Assembly (NCBI GenBank): GCA_964538665.1
Contig: CAZIEB010000008.1
Span: 1-28,747, forward strand
From: JAPUDQ01 sp964538665
Lineage (GTDB): Bacteria; Patescibacteriota; Saccharimonadia; Saccharimonadales; Saccharimonadaceae
Direction: 5' to 3'
Length of the DNA stretch: 28,747 bases
Part shown: positions 15,749-23,226 of the stretch, one piece after another
Position numbering within the stretch: the first letter of the stretch is position 1
Layout: every line of letters begins with the position of its first letter
Translations under genes and position numbers: made by a program
Notes under the pieces: generated by a model
Told to the model about the DNA's origin: nothing
Database searches by the model: none
Seen by the model: the letters and a program-made list of their open reading frames with translations, nothing else

Positions 15749-17055
15749 TAAAGAAATTAGTATTGGCTACACTCGCAGTCCTGTCGTTCTCGTTTGTGGG
15801 GTCATCTATTGCGCAAGCAGTTGATTTACAGCCGGCTACATTTAAAGATTTTTACTTGCAAAGTCGAATTACTCATTACGACCGCAATGCGACAGACAAC
15901 CCCGATTGCAAACCATCTTCACCAATTGCAACGGGCGGGGGTACTACAGCCGGTGGGGGGTCAGGGTCAATACCAGTTGTTGGTAGCAACAATGTCGAAT
16001 CAGCCTACAATTACTTCGTTTCAAGGGGACTACAAGACTATCAGGCGGCAGCAATTGTCGGTAATCTAATTGCAGAATCAAACGTCAACCCTACAGCACT
16101 CAACAGTATTGGCGCTTATGGCATCGCTCAGTGGCTAGGGGGGCGCAAAACAAAACTTCAGAACAAACCAAATTACGATACTCTGCAAGTTCAGCTTGAC
16201 TTTATTTGGGAAGAACTCACCGGACCATATAGTGGGGTACTAAGCTCTTTGCGCGCGAGTAGCGACATTGGTCAGGCGACCAGAATTATTTTAGAGCGTT
16301 ACGAGATACCGTGTATGCCAGGTGCTCAGTGTAACCCCGAATACAATAGGCGTTTACCACTAGCTCAAGGAGTATTCCAGCAATATGGCGGAACAAGTCC
16401 GACGACACCCGCGCCAGCCGATCCTGCTGAAACACCCGCCACCGAAACTAGCACAAACTCATGCCCAGTACCCCAACCAACTGTGTCTGCCGGTGGTGGT
16501 GGTTCGTCAGGTGGTGGCGGTAGCGCACCAACAACCGGCAATCAGCCAGGAAACTTATCTGATCCCAACCAAGCATGCCCAACAGGAACAGTTGATGAGG
16601 GTACAATCACTACAAAGTACGACGGGTCACTTGTCAGTAGTGCATTTCCCACTATCAGACTCTGTCGCCTCACAAGTATCGCAAATGCGACAGTCAATGC
16701 TGCCGTTGCTGCGCAGTTCCAACAGCTCGGAGAAGCCGCCAAAGCTGCCGGCCGGTCACTAAGTGCAGGATCTTCGTTCCGACTCGAAAATACATCGAGC
16801 TTTGGTGGTCGCTGTAACTCTACGCAACCAGGCGTGTTATGTGCAACTGATGGTAAATCAATGCATCAGCTCGGTGTCGCAATCGATTTTTCGATAAGCC
16901 CAAGCAATACTGGAGGCCAAACATGTGCAACTCGTGCCACCTCATCGGATCCAAACTGGATCTGGCTCAGGGACAATGCATCTCGGTTTGGTATACGTCA
17001 ATATGCGTATGAGAGTTGGCACTGGGACATACTAAATAATTCAACGAGGTGCTAA
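15745..17055 (+). CDS. Secreted two-domain peptidoglycan hydrolase: phage-type lysozyme plus M15 (VanY-like) peptidase
   Basis: A 436-aa protein with a signal peptide (about 1-25, AQA). Residues about 80-210 match the phage tail lysozyme pattern: AAAIVGNLIAESNVNP (likely catalytic E111), then GAYGIAQWLGGRK. A Pro/Thr and Gly/Ser linker (about 212-275) joins it to an M15-type domain with SMHQLGVAIDF (H374, D381) and ESWHWD (E423, H426), a complete zinc and catalytic set. It would cut both glycan strands and peptide stems of peptidoglycan. Type IV systems carry VirB1-like hydrolases to cross the wall; this one joins two activities. Targeting of host or own wall cannot be told from sequence. Confidence 0.9.
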   Translation: MIKKLVLATLAVLSFSFVGSSIAQAVDLQPATFKDFYLQSRITHYDRNATDNPDCKPSSPIATGGGTTAGGGSGSIPVVGSNNVESAYNYFVSRGLQDYQAAAIVGNLIAESNVNPTALNSIGAYGIAQWLGGRKTKLQNKPNYDTLQVQLDFIWEELTGPYSGVLSSLRASSDIGQATRIILERYEIPCMPGAQCNPEYNRRLPLAQGVFQQYGGTSPTTPAPADPAETPATETSTNSCPVPQPTVSAGGGGSSGGGGSAPTTGNQPGNLSDPNQACPTGTVDEGTITTKYDGSLVSSAFPTIRLCRLTSIANATVNAAVAAQFQQLGEAAKAAGRSLSAGSSFRLENTSSFGGRCNSTQPGVLCATDGKSMHQLGVAIDFSISPSNTGGQTCATRATSSDPNWIWLRDNASRFGIRQYAYESWHWDILNNSTRC

Positions 17056-17057
17056 CC

Positions 17058-17489
17058 ATGTATGAGAATGACAACAAATCAATGGTCTACACGTTCATCA
17101 TTATCGCATCGGTCATGGTACTGCTTATTTTGGTTGCAGTGATTGTTCGACAAGACGATATAGCTCCAGCAACAAACATCGAGTACCGCACCGTAGGACG
17201 AATCAATGCCGAGTTTACGCAAGAAAACATCAGTATAGTTGGCGATAATGAGCTGCGCCGGGCGATGCCTCAGACATACCGGCTTGTCCAAGACAGAGTA
17301 CTAGAAGAGCGCTATAAGGCCGAAAAAATTATTGAAAAACATGCTTCACTCGTCGGAAACACAATTCAAGACGGCAACAATTTGTCATTTCAATTGCAAT
17401 TCACTCCAAGTAAATCGTCTTATTGGGTAACAGTACAAAACTATTCCTCACCACAAAACCTCAACGTAATTACGGAGAAGCAGCAATGA
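17058..17489 (+). CDS. Small single-pass membrane protein of the T4SS operon
   Basis: No family recognised. The 143-aa product has a short polar start, one helix at about 11-32 (FIIIASVMVLLILVAVIV), and an external or cytoplasmic domain of about 110 residues rich in charged and beta-like stretches. I use the ATG at 17058, preceded by GAGGT 7 nt upstream; an upstream in-frame GTG lies inside the previous gene. It starts 2 nt after the hydrolase gene and overlaps the next gene by four bases, so all are translated together. Position and topology recall small accessory (VirB8-like or bitopic) T4SS subunits, but I see no sequence support for that. Confidence 0.72.
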   Translation: MYENDNKSMVYTFIIIASVMVLLILVAVIVRQDDIAPATNIEYRTVGRINAEFTQENISIVGDNELRRAMPQTYRLVQDRVLEERYKAEKIIEKHASLVGNTIQDGNNLSFQLQFTPSKSSYWVTVQNYSSPQNLNVITEKQQ

Positions 17490-18769
17490 TTATTTCGTCA
17501 TATTGGCTACGATTTATCGCTTTTGGACTTATCGGTACCGTCATATTGCTGGGTGTGATTTTAGGGATTACGATGTTTACGCAACGGACTGCTTCGACAT
17601 CACAACCAATTAGTTATTCGATGCTGTATCCCCACACGAAAGGCGACCGAACTTGGTACTACAACGGCAACCATTTTGTATCGATGAATACGGCCACGCA
17701 AGACACCATCTCACTTACCCCGAAAATTTCATATCCTATCAACAATATCGACAGTGTACTCTGGACCGAGCACGGCGTTTACTTCCGATTTATGTACCCG
17801 CCACAAATAGGTGAATTGAGCGAGCAATACAATACCCTGGTATTTGATTCGTTATATTCACTCAGACAACAGTACTGGTATGCTGGGTTTGATAGCTCAG
17901 ATATAGAGCTTGCATTCACTGTCGATGAGTCCTCATACAACTCCGCTACAGTATATGGTGATAAAGTCATCTATAGTCACGATGGAAGCCTATGGTCGCT
18001 AGATAGAGCGGGGCGATCCGAAAATATTTTGTCAGTCACTGATGATAGGGCTTTGTTTATCTCACCACTCCATATCTCTGAGACCGATGTTGTCGTATCA
18101 CTTCATGGGACAAGTTCAACAGAAGTTCGTCGTATCAATAGAGAGAATAAAGAATTTACGACGATTCAAACGATTGACCGATCACGCGACCAAACAAGTT
18201 ACTCGATAGCAAATCAGTCAGCGGTCGCTACTGTCGTAACTGATACAGACTCAAATCAATCGCTTATAGTGACTGAACTATCTGATGCGAATTCGACCAC
18301 ACAGCCATGGCCACTGTACACTGGTACAATCTATCGAGACGGCCAAGATCTTTATGCGATATATGCCGGTCAAGAAGAGATGGTTATCTACAATATCAAC
18401 GCGACATCACCAAAACTCGTCTATCGATTTGCAGATACATTATCATTTCCTTCAAGTGCTCTATGTAGTCAGGATCGATGTATATATGTCGACCTAAACG
18501 GCGTCGCCCGTATCGTCAGCCATGACACTGGCTTGCTCCAATCCGTTAAGCCGGCATATGACAAACCACTAGAAGACACTGTAGCTATATCCGGTATCAG
18601 TATCACTCGTGATATTTATAATCAATATACAAATGCCTACGAGGTTGTCTTCGGTCAAGGTTCGGTTACTAAGCCGTATCTAAAGCTCCAAGAAGAAATC
18701 AAACGCAACAATATCGACCCGTATGCGTTTGTGTTTACGATCCACCAAGGTCGATATGAGCAGCCGTAG
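17486..18769 (+). CDS. Membrane-anchored extracellular protein, possibly beta-propeller-like
   Basis: No family recognised. The start is the ATG at 17486 (ribosome site GGAG 8 nt upstream, ATGA overlap with the gene before); an upstream in-frame start would overlap that gene and add no domain. The 427-aa product has one N-terminal helix (about 8-32) and a long outside region made of repeating short beta-strand-like segments such as GDRTWYYNGNHFVSM, KVIYSHDGSLWSL and DGQDLYAIYAGQEEMVIYNI, spaced in a way that suggests a WD/Kelch-like propeller. It is last in the T4SS operon and its 3' end overlaps recF by 35 bp on the opposite strand. It may be an adhesin or surface subunit; this is inference. 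Confidence 0.72.
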   Translation: MIISSYWLRFIAFGLIGTVILLGVILGITMFTQRTASTSQPISYSMLYPHTKGDRTWYYNGNHFVSMNTATQDTISLTPKISYPINNIDSVLWTEHGVYFRFMYPPQIGELSEQYNTLVFDSLYSLRQQYWYAGFDSSDIELAFTVDESSYNSATVYGDKVIYSHDGSLWSLDRAGRSENILSVTDDRALFISPLHISETDVVVSLHGTSSTEVRRINRENKEFTTIQTIDRSRDQTSYSIANQSAVATVVTDTDSNQSLIVTELSDANSTTQPWPLYTGTIYRDGQDLYAIYAGQEEMVIYNINATSPKLVYRFADTLSFPSSALCSQDRCIYVDLNGVARIVSHDTGLLQSVKPAYDKPLEDTVAISGISITRDIYNQYTNAYEVVFGQGSVTKPYLKLQEEIKRNNIDPYAFVFTIHQGRYEQP

Positions 18770-19778
18770 CTGGCACCGCTGAGACGTCATTGTCAGTCCC
18801 GGTCAGTATCATCGATGTGTCGGCAAAGAGTGACATGAGTTGCGTTTGACGCTGTGAATCAAACTCCGAAAACACATCATCGAGCAACACCAGGGGGTGC
18901 TCGCCAAACTGTTCACTCATTTGTAGATATGTCGCATAGGTGATCGAGAGCAACAAACTTCGTATTTCACCTCTCGAGGCAGTCGTCACAAAGTCCGAGC
19001 TATCGATATAAAACATATAGTCATCACGATGGGGTCCAACCGTTGTCGTGCCGAGCATACTATCACGCGCCTGGTGCGCATGAAGCAGCCGCAGCAGCGA
19101 TTGTTTGTACGCATCACCATGCACACTCGTCTGATACTCTACACCGATATCCGTCGGGGCTCCGGCAATGTGCGAATAATGTGATGAGAGCGAAGAATTC
19201 CACCACTGCAGTATGGTCTGGCGTGTTGCATACATTTTTTCAGCCGCTTCGGCAAACTGCAAATCCCAAATAAACAATTGGTCTGTATCGACAGGGGAGT
19301 GTTTGAGTAGTTTGTTGCGCTGGAGCAGTATTCGTTCAAACTGTCGCAGCACCGACGCGTACTCAGGAAACAATCGTGAGGCAATCGTATCGAGAAACAC
19401 CCGTCGAGAGCGGGGCGAGCCATGTATCAGTTGCAAATGATCCGGCTCAAACAACAGCACGGGCAGTTCAAATGTTTTTGGTCGCCGTTGGTACCGCGTG
19501 CCCTCGAGTGTATAGCTCTTTCGGCCTTGTTGCAGCCTGACTTCTCGCGTATGACCACTCATTTCTCCCTCGACAAGCCACCAATCCGTGTCGTGAGCCG
19601 CAAGATGAATATCACTGTCACGAAATGATTTGCCAGTCGCCAGCACATACACCGCCTCGAGAATATTTGTCTTGCCGCTGCCGTTTGGCCCAGTAATCAC
19701 CGTGATACGAGGATCAAACGCAAACTCCCGCTCCTTATAATTGCGAAAATTCCTCAGACGAATATTGTTCAAGACCAT
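18735..19778 (-). CDS. recF: DNA replication and repair protein RecF
   Basis: RecF is an SMC-like ATPase that helps load RecA at gaps and stalled forks through RecO/RecR. The 347-aa protein has Walker A GPNGSGKT (about 30-37), a signature-like SRGEIRSLLL, and Walker B VLLDDVFSEFD with the D-loop, all in order and of normal family length. It follows dnaN on the same strand, as in many bacteria, but a repeat element of about 200 bp lies between them. A TACAAT box sits 6 nt before the ATG, suggesting its own leaderless transcript. Its 3' end overlaps the convergent gene by 35 bp. Confidence 0.96.
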   Translation of the reverse strand: MVLNNIRLRNFRNYKEREFAFDPRITVITGPNGSGKTNILEAVYVLATGKSFRDSDIHLAAHDTDWWLVEGEMSGHTREVRLQQGRKSYTLEGTRYQRRPKTFELPVLLFEPDHLQLIHGSPRSRRVFLDTIASRLFPEYASVLRQFERILLQRNKLLKHSPVDTDQLFIWDLQFAEAAEKMYATRQTILQWWNSSLSSHYSHIAGAPTDIGVEYQTSVHGDAYKQSLLRLLHAHQARDSMLGTTTVGPHRDDYMFYIDSSDFVTTASRGEIRSLLLSITYATYLQMSEQFGEHPLVLLDDVFSEFDSQRQTQLMSLFADTSMILTGTDNDVSAVPATAAHIDLGGS

Positions 19779-19784
19779 GTAACT

Positions 19785-19790
19785 ATTGTA
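19785..19790 (-). promoter_or_regulatory. -10 box of recF
   Basis: TACAAT on the minus strand, 6 nt before the recF start codon at 19778. Transcription would start at about the ATG. Confidence 0.5.
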
Positions 19791-19833
19791 CTTCTCTTAT
19801 AGTTGTTTCTCGACAACCTCTTGCGGCTATTGC

Positions 19834-20043
19834 GACTCTATGTCAGTTTCGACCGTCCTGATATGGATGTTGTACAAACACACATTCTAACGGGTCGAGG
19901 ACTTGTCGTCAGCCAGTAGGCTGATGCTCCGCAGACGATTGTGTTGTTTTACAACAGACATATAACGACAGGGAGAATTTGACTTGGCTTTTTTGCTTCT
20001 TTTTGTGCTAAGACAAAAAGCAGGACTAAGCCACCGAACGGTG
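19834..20043. ncRNA. Repeat C: candidate structured RNA between recF and dnaN
   Basis: About 210 bp that align with 25452-25650. The 51-bp core at 19893-19943 is 49/51 identical to the core at 25511-25561 and contains CAGCC-AGTA-GGCTG and TCGTC/GACGA pairings. Around it, 19869-19884 pairs with 19940-19955 with a few mismatches, while the sister copy has a different but still pairing sequence. A hairpin CTTTTTGT/ACAAAAAG at 19999-20020 and CCACC-GAAC-GGTGG at 20030-20043 follow. Covarying stems around an invariant core are what an RNA, not a protein or simple DNA repeat, would show. Strand is not decided. No open reading frame is plausible here. Confidence 0.6.
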
Positions 20044-20059
20044 GATGAGTCGGGTATTA

Positions 20060-21151
20060 TTAACTTTTAAGCGGCATAATAATATGCGTATAGCTATCAT
20101 CCCCAACCGGCTTCATCACACAAGGCGCCAGTTTGCCACTAAACCCAAAGCTGACTTCACGCGCGTCCATCACGCCGAGTGCTTCGACGATGTAGCGCGA
20201 ATTGAGCGTGATTGCACCATCGCTTGTCGGCGCGACATTGATAGCTGAGGTGTTTTCGCCCAATTGAGAGGCCAGGGAATGAATAGAGACTTGTTCGGCA
20301 GCTGCATCTGTCGTGATTGTGATGCTACCACCACTCTCACGAGCAAACAGACTCGCAACTTTGACGATGCGGGTAAATTCCTCACGTCCTGCCACAAACT
20401 CAGTATCGTTTTTGCTCGGTATCAATTGGCGATAATCTGGATATTTACCATCGATAAGACGACTCATGATAGTGATGTCGCCCATCTTGCACTCGACTTG
20501 TTGGTCTGAGATGAGGAGTGAGACCTCTTCGCACTCATCGGGGATCACACGCACGATATCTTGGACAGTTTGACTTGGCACAATCGCCGAGATTTCATGC
20601 TCTAGTTTCATAATTCGACGTTCACTGAGTCGATATCCATCCGTACCAGCCATATAGAGCTCGCCGTCATGTGTATGGAGGTAGACACCCGTCAGGATCG
20701 GTCGTGTTTCGTCATGCGATACGGTCAATATCGTCTGCTGAATTGATCGCTTGAGCAGGGCAGCGTCCACCGTGACCTCGACCGGATCAGTGATAGTTGG
20801 CACCTCAGGAAACTCGTCAGCGACCGTGCCGTTGAGCGTCGATGAATAATTATCGGTCGAAATATGGAGCTTTGTGCCGTCAAGCGATAGGGAAATAATG
20901 CTCTTGGGCAGGTTTGCGACGTAATCGCTGACAAGACGCGCCGGTATGGTGATGACGCCTTCTCGTGCCACCTTGGCGCCGACATGCTCTGTGATAGCGA
21001 TTTCTAGGTTGGTTGCGATGAGTGTCAGACGATTCTTCTCAGCACGAAACAAAATGTTATTCAAAATCGGGAGCGATGTCTTGCTATGGGCAACTCGTGA
21101 AACCGTTGCAAGTGCGCGGGACAGGTTTTCTTGTGTGACTTCCAGTTTCAT
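20060..21151 (-). CDS. dnaN: DNA polymerase III subunit beta (sliding clamp)
   Basis: The beta clamp encircles DNA and tethers polymerase III. The 363-aa protein starts MKLEVTQENLSRALATVSRV and shows the three-domain clamp pattern with SLPILNNILF, RPILTGVYLH, GTDGYRLSER and the C-terminal hydrophobic pocket end CVMKPVGDDSYTHIIMPLK. I start at the ATG at 21151, with AAAGGA upstream and a TATAAT box at 21167-21172; a longer frame starting at 21286 would run through the origin-like region. Gene order dnaA-dnaN-recF is conserved. Confidence 0.97.
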   Translation of the reverse strand: MKLEVTQENLSRALATVSRVAHSKTSLPILNNILFRAEKNRLTLIATNLEIAITEHVGAKVAREGVITIPARLVSDYVANLPKSIISLSLDGTKLHISTDNYSSTLNGTVADEFPEVPTITDPVEVTVDAALLKRSIQQTILTVSHDETRPILTGVYLHTHDGELYMAGTDGYRLSERRIMKLEHEISAIVPSQTVQDIVRVIPDECEEVSLLISDQQVECKMGDITIMSRLIDGKYPDYRQLIPSKNDTEFVAGREEFTRIVKVASLFARESGGSITITTDAAAEQVSIHSLASQLGENTSAINVAPTSDGAITLNSRYIVEALGVMDAREVSFGFSGKLAPCVMKPVGDDSYTHIIMPLKS

Positions 21152-21166
21152 ATGCGTTCCTTTCTT

Positions 21167-21172
21167 ATTATA
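21167..21172 (-). promoter_or_regulatory. -10 box of dnaN
   Basis: TATAAT on the minus strand, 15 nt before the start codon, inside the AT-rich TATATATA stretch; the ribosome site AAAGGA lies between. Confidence 0.6.
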
Positions 21173-21424
21173 TATATAGTAGTCGTAGTAATAGGCACTG
21201 TGGAAACTGTTGATAACCAGCGGGCCACCTCGAGAAATTTTCGTCGTTTGCCTGTGGATGCGAGGGGGGTATAGAGTCGTGTACAACTAGTGGACAACGC
21301 GAGGTTATCCCCACTTGAATACAAAACGTCGTCATGTCGTGCAAAACGGGGGACGTTCGTACACAGCCTGTACACATAGTTATACCAGTAGTTTCCCACA
21401 CACTGTACACAGTGAAACAATTGT
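21173..21424. other. Candidate oriC part 1: dnaA-dnaN intergenic region with DnaA-box-like sites
   Basis: DnaA-box-like 9-mers (consensus TTWTNCACA): TGTGGAAAC at 21199-21207 (reverse), TGTGGATGC at 21253-21261 (reverse), TTATCCCCA at 21305-21313 and TTTCCCACA at 21392-21400, each one or two bases off. Repeated GTACAC/GTGTAC motifs lie at about 21289-21411. An AT-rich run TATATATA at 21169-21178 could be the unwinding element. The location between dnaA and dnaN is typical for oriC. Confidence 0.6.
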
Positions 21425-22774
21425 TTATCCATAGAGCGCATCCCGTATCATCGATACATGTTCACGTACCACAAAATCAAGTTTGATTGATTTTTCGGTC
21501 TTTTCGACGGAGTGTATGGCGGTCGTATGATCTTTTCGGCCTAGCTCATGGGCAATTCTCGGAAAACTCATATGCAGCTCGCTTCGCAGCAGGTACATCG
21601 CGATTTGTCGTGGCACTACGATGTGTTTGTCTCGCTTTGGGCTGGTGATATCAGTGATATCTATCTGGAAGTGTTTGGCGGTCTTGTCGATAATCTGTTT
21701 TGGCGTCACATGACTTGGGCGCATCTTTTTGACATCACCGAGCAGGCCACTGGCGGTCTGGACATTAGGCTCGAGGCCACGTAGCTCGACTGTGGCGAGG
21801 AGCTGATTGAGTGCTCCTTCGAGCTCGCGAATATTTGTCTTGATGGCATTGGCAATAAATTCAGTCGTGTCGCGGGGGAGTGTCACCCCTGAGAGTGCTG
21901 CTTTGGCATCGATGATCGCACAGCGCGTCTCAAAGTCCGGCATCTGTATGTCGATGGCCATACCCCATTCAAACCGACTCCTGAGACGCTCGGTCAGGGT
22001 AGGGATACTCTTGGGCGGCTTGTCTGAGCTAATAATAATCTGTTTGTTGGCTTGATGGAGCGTATTGAACGTATGGAAAAACTCATCTTGGGTCTTTTCT
22101 TTGCCGGCGATAAACTGCATATCATCGACGATCAAGACATCGACAAGTCGGTATTTATCAGAAAACCCTTTTTTCTTAAATCGAATACTATCCAAAAACT
22201 CGTTGACGAACGTTTCTGAACTGACATAAAGCACTTTGAGCTCGGGTTTTTTGCGGACAATTTCATTGCCGACAGCCTGGATGAGGTGTGTCTTGCCGAG
22301 ACCGACGCCACCGTAGATAAAGAGCGGATTATACTTCGTACCCGGCGATGAAGCCGCAGCCTGACAGGCCGCAAATGCCAGATCGTTACTGCTGCCGACA
22401 ATATAATTATCAAACGTATACTTTGGGTTGAGCGTTGATGCTGGAGCAATCGTTCGTTTTGGCTTGTTCGACGGGGGAGTGTAGGTGCGGATATCTTTGT
22501 GATCTTTTGGTTTTTGCGAAGAAGACTCGATCGTGTAGACAACTTTTCGAGGGGTGATGTCGTGGCGCACAAAGATTTCACGAATCAGTGAGTTAAACTT
22601 GGTCTCAAACTGTTGTTTGGCAAAAATATTCGGGACAGTGATATAGACGATGTCATCATCTATCGAATCAAGCTGCGTCTTCTTAAACCACGTCATAAAT
22701 GCCGCGTGCGATATGCTTAACTCTACTTCAGCGAGAACTGATTTCCACAGTTCGGTATGGTTCTCTTGACTCAC
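21425..22774 (-). CDS. dnaA: Chromosomal replication initiator protein DnaA
   Basis: DnaA binds DnaA boxes at oriC and unwinds it using ATP. The 449-aa protein has domain I (about 1-80), a short Pro/Lys linker (about 85-112), the AAA+ domain with Walker A GGVGLGKT (about 155-162) and Walker B VLIVDD (D217, D218), the sensor region with TERLRSRFEWG, and DNA-binding domain IV with the signature GRKDHTTAIHSVEK near residue 420. Length is normal. Translation starts at GTG (22774), preceded by AAAGGGAG 5 nt upstream. The gene is flanked on both sides by candidate DnaA boxes, allowing autoregulation. Confidence 0.97.
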   Translation of the reverse strand: MSQENHTELWKSVLAEVELSISHAAFMTWFKKTQLDSIDDDIVYITVPNIFAKQQFETKFNSLIREIFVRHDITPRKVVYTIESSSQKPKDHKDIRTYTPPSNKPKRTIAPASTLNPKYTFDNYIVGSSNDLAFAACQAAASSPGTKYNPLFIYGGVGLGKTHLIQAVGNEIVRKKPELKVLYVSSETFVNEFLDSIRFKKKGFSDKYRLVDVLIVDDMQFIAGKEKTQDEFFHTFNTLHQANKQIIISSDKPPKSIPTLTERLRSRFEWGMAIDIQMPDFETRCAIIDAKAALSGVTLPRDTTEFIANAIKTNIRELEGALNQLLATVELRGLEPNVQTASGLLGDVKKMRPSHVTPKQIIDKTAKHFQIDITDITSPKRDKHIVVPRQIAMYLLRSELHMSFPRIAHELGRKDHTTAIHSVEKTEKSIKLDFVVREHVSMIRDALYG

Positions 22775-22794
22775 CTTAACTCCCTTTACCTATT

Positions 22795-22800
22795 ACTATA
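22795..22800 (-). promoter_or_regulatory. -10 box of dnaA
   Basis: TATAGT on the minus strand about 20 nt before the GTG start; the ribosome site lies between. A DnaA-box-like TTTTCCACA at 22815-22823 overlaps the expected -35 area, so DnaA could repress its own gene. Confidence 0.5.
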
Positions 22801-22977
22801 CCGAATACAGGAGGTTTTCCACAACCATAGAATCAAGAGGGGAAGGGGGAGGCGGTTTTGAGGGGCGATTTATACACACATCGGACTGACCCCTGTAAAT
22901 ACTGGGGATAAGTGGCGTAGAAATGTGGAAAACTTATGAATGTACGACATCAAAACCCAAAAATGCAAATAGGGGAC
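22801..22977. other. Candidate oriC part 2: dnaA-rpmH intergenic region with DnaA boxes
   Basis: Matches to TTWTNCACA: TTTTCCACA at 22815-22823, TTATACACA at 22870-22878, and TGTGGAAAA at 22924-22932 (reverse); TGGGGATAA at 22903-22911 (reverse) is one base off. These are better matches than those on the dnaN side. Which side is the main origin cannot be told by eye. Confidence 0.6.
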
Positions 22978-23006
22978 TTGAGAAAAAGTTGCTCTTGAGG
23001 TACTAT
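22978..23006 (+). promoter_or_regulatory. Promoter of rpmH
   Basis: TTGAGA at 22978-22983, a 17-bp spacer, and TACTAT at 23001-23006, 7 nt before the ATG at 23014. The message would be leaderless or nearly so. Confidence 0.6.
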
Positions 23007-23013
23007 AGAGGTC

Positions 23014-23151
23014 ATGCCGAAGAGAACACATCAACCAAAAACCCGCCGCCGCGCCCGAGTACACGGGTTTCGTGCCCGTATGAGCAGCAAAGCTGGTCGG
23101 CTTGTCCTCAAAGCTCGTCGTATCAAGCAACGAGCAAAAATTAGTATTTAG
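23014..23151 (+). CDS. rpmH: Ribosomal protein bL34
   Basis: bL34 is a small basic protein of the large ribosomal subunit. The 45-aa frame begins MPKRTHQPKTRRRARVHGF and continues FRARMSSKAGRLVLKARR, the complete L34 pattern at normal length. It diverges from dnaA and is followed by a strong terminator and rnpA, the usual order beside oriC. Confidence 0.97.
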   Translation: MPKRTHQPKTRRRARVHGFRARMSSKAGRLVLKARRIKQRAKISI

Positions 23152-23171
23152 TACTATTTACTACGTTTCGT

Positions 23172-23205
23172 CAAACTATCGTCATATCGACGATAGTTTG
23201 TTTTT
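23172..23205 (+). terminator. Rho-independent terminator after rpmH
   Basis: CAAACTATCGTC / GACGATAGTTTG (12 bp), followed by five T. It lies immediately before the rnpA start, so rnpA would depend on read-through or on its own promoter, or this may be an attenuator setting the L34:RnpA ratio. Confidence 0.85.
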
Positions 23206-23226
23206 ATGACATCATTGATACTGACT

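Noticed and set aside
16495..16530. Gly/Ser repeats in the hydrolase as a CRISPR-like or tandem repeat array
   Set aside because: They are short codon-level repeats of a flexible protein linker, without spacers.
17423..17485. Upstream start for the 17486 gene
   Set aside because: It would overlap 67 bp of the preceding gene, while 17486 has a ribosome site and the common ATGA coupling.
19893..19943. Hammerhead-like motif (CTGATG followed by CGA) in the repeat core
   Set aside because: The hammerhead needs CUGAUGA, a stem and GAAA; the second part is missing.
19834..20043. 6S RNA or an IS end
   Set aside because: Two near-identical cores with changing stems do not fit single-copy 6S RNA, and no transposase remnant or simple terminal repeat was seen.
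21152..21286. Upstream extension of dnaN
   Set aside because: The extra N-terminus is not part of the clamp family and covers the promoter and origin-like sequence.
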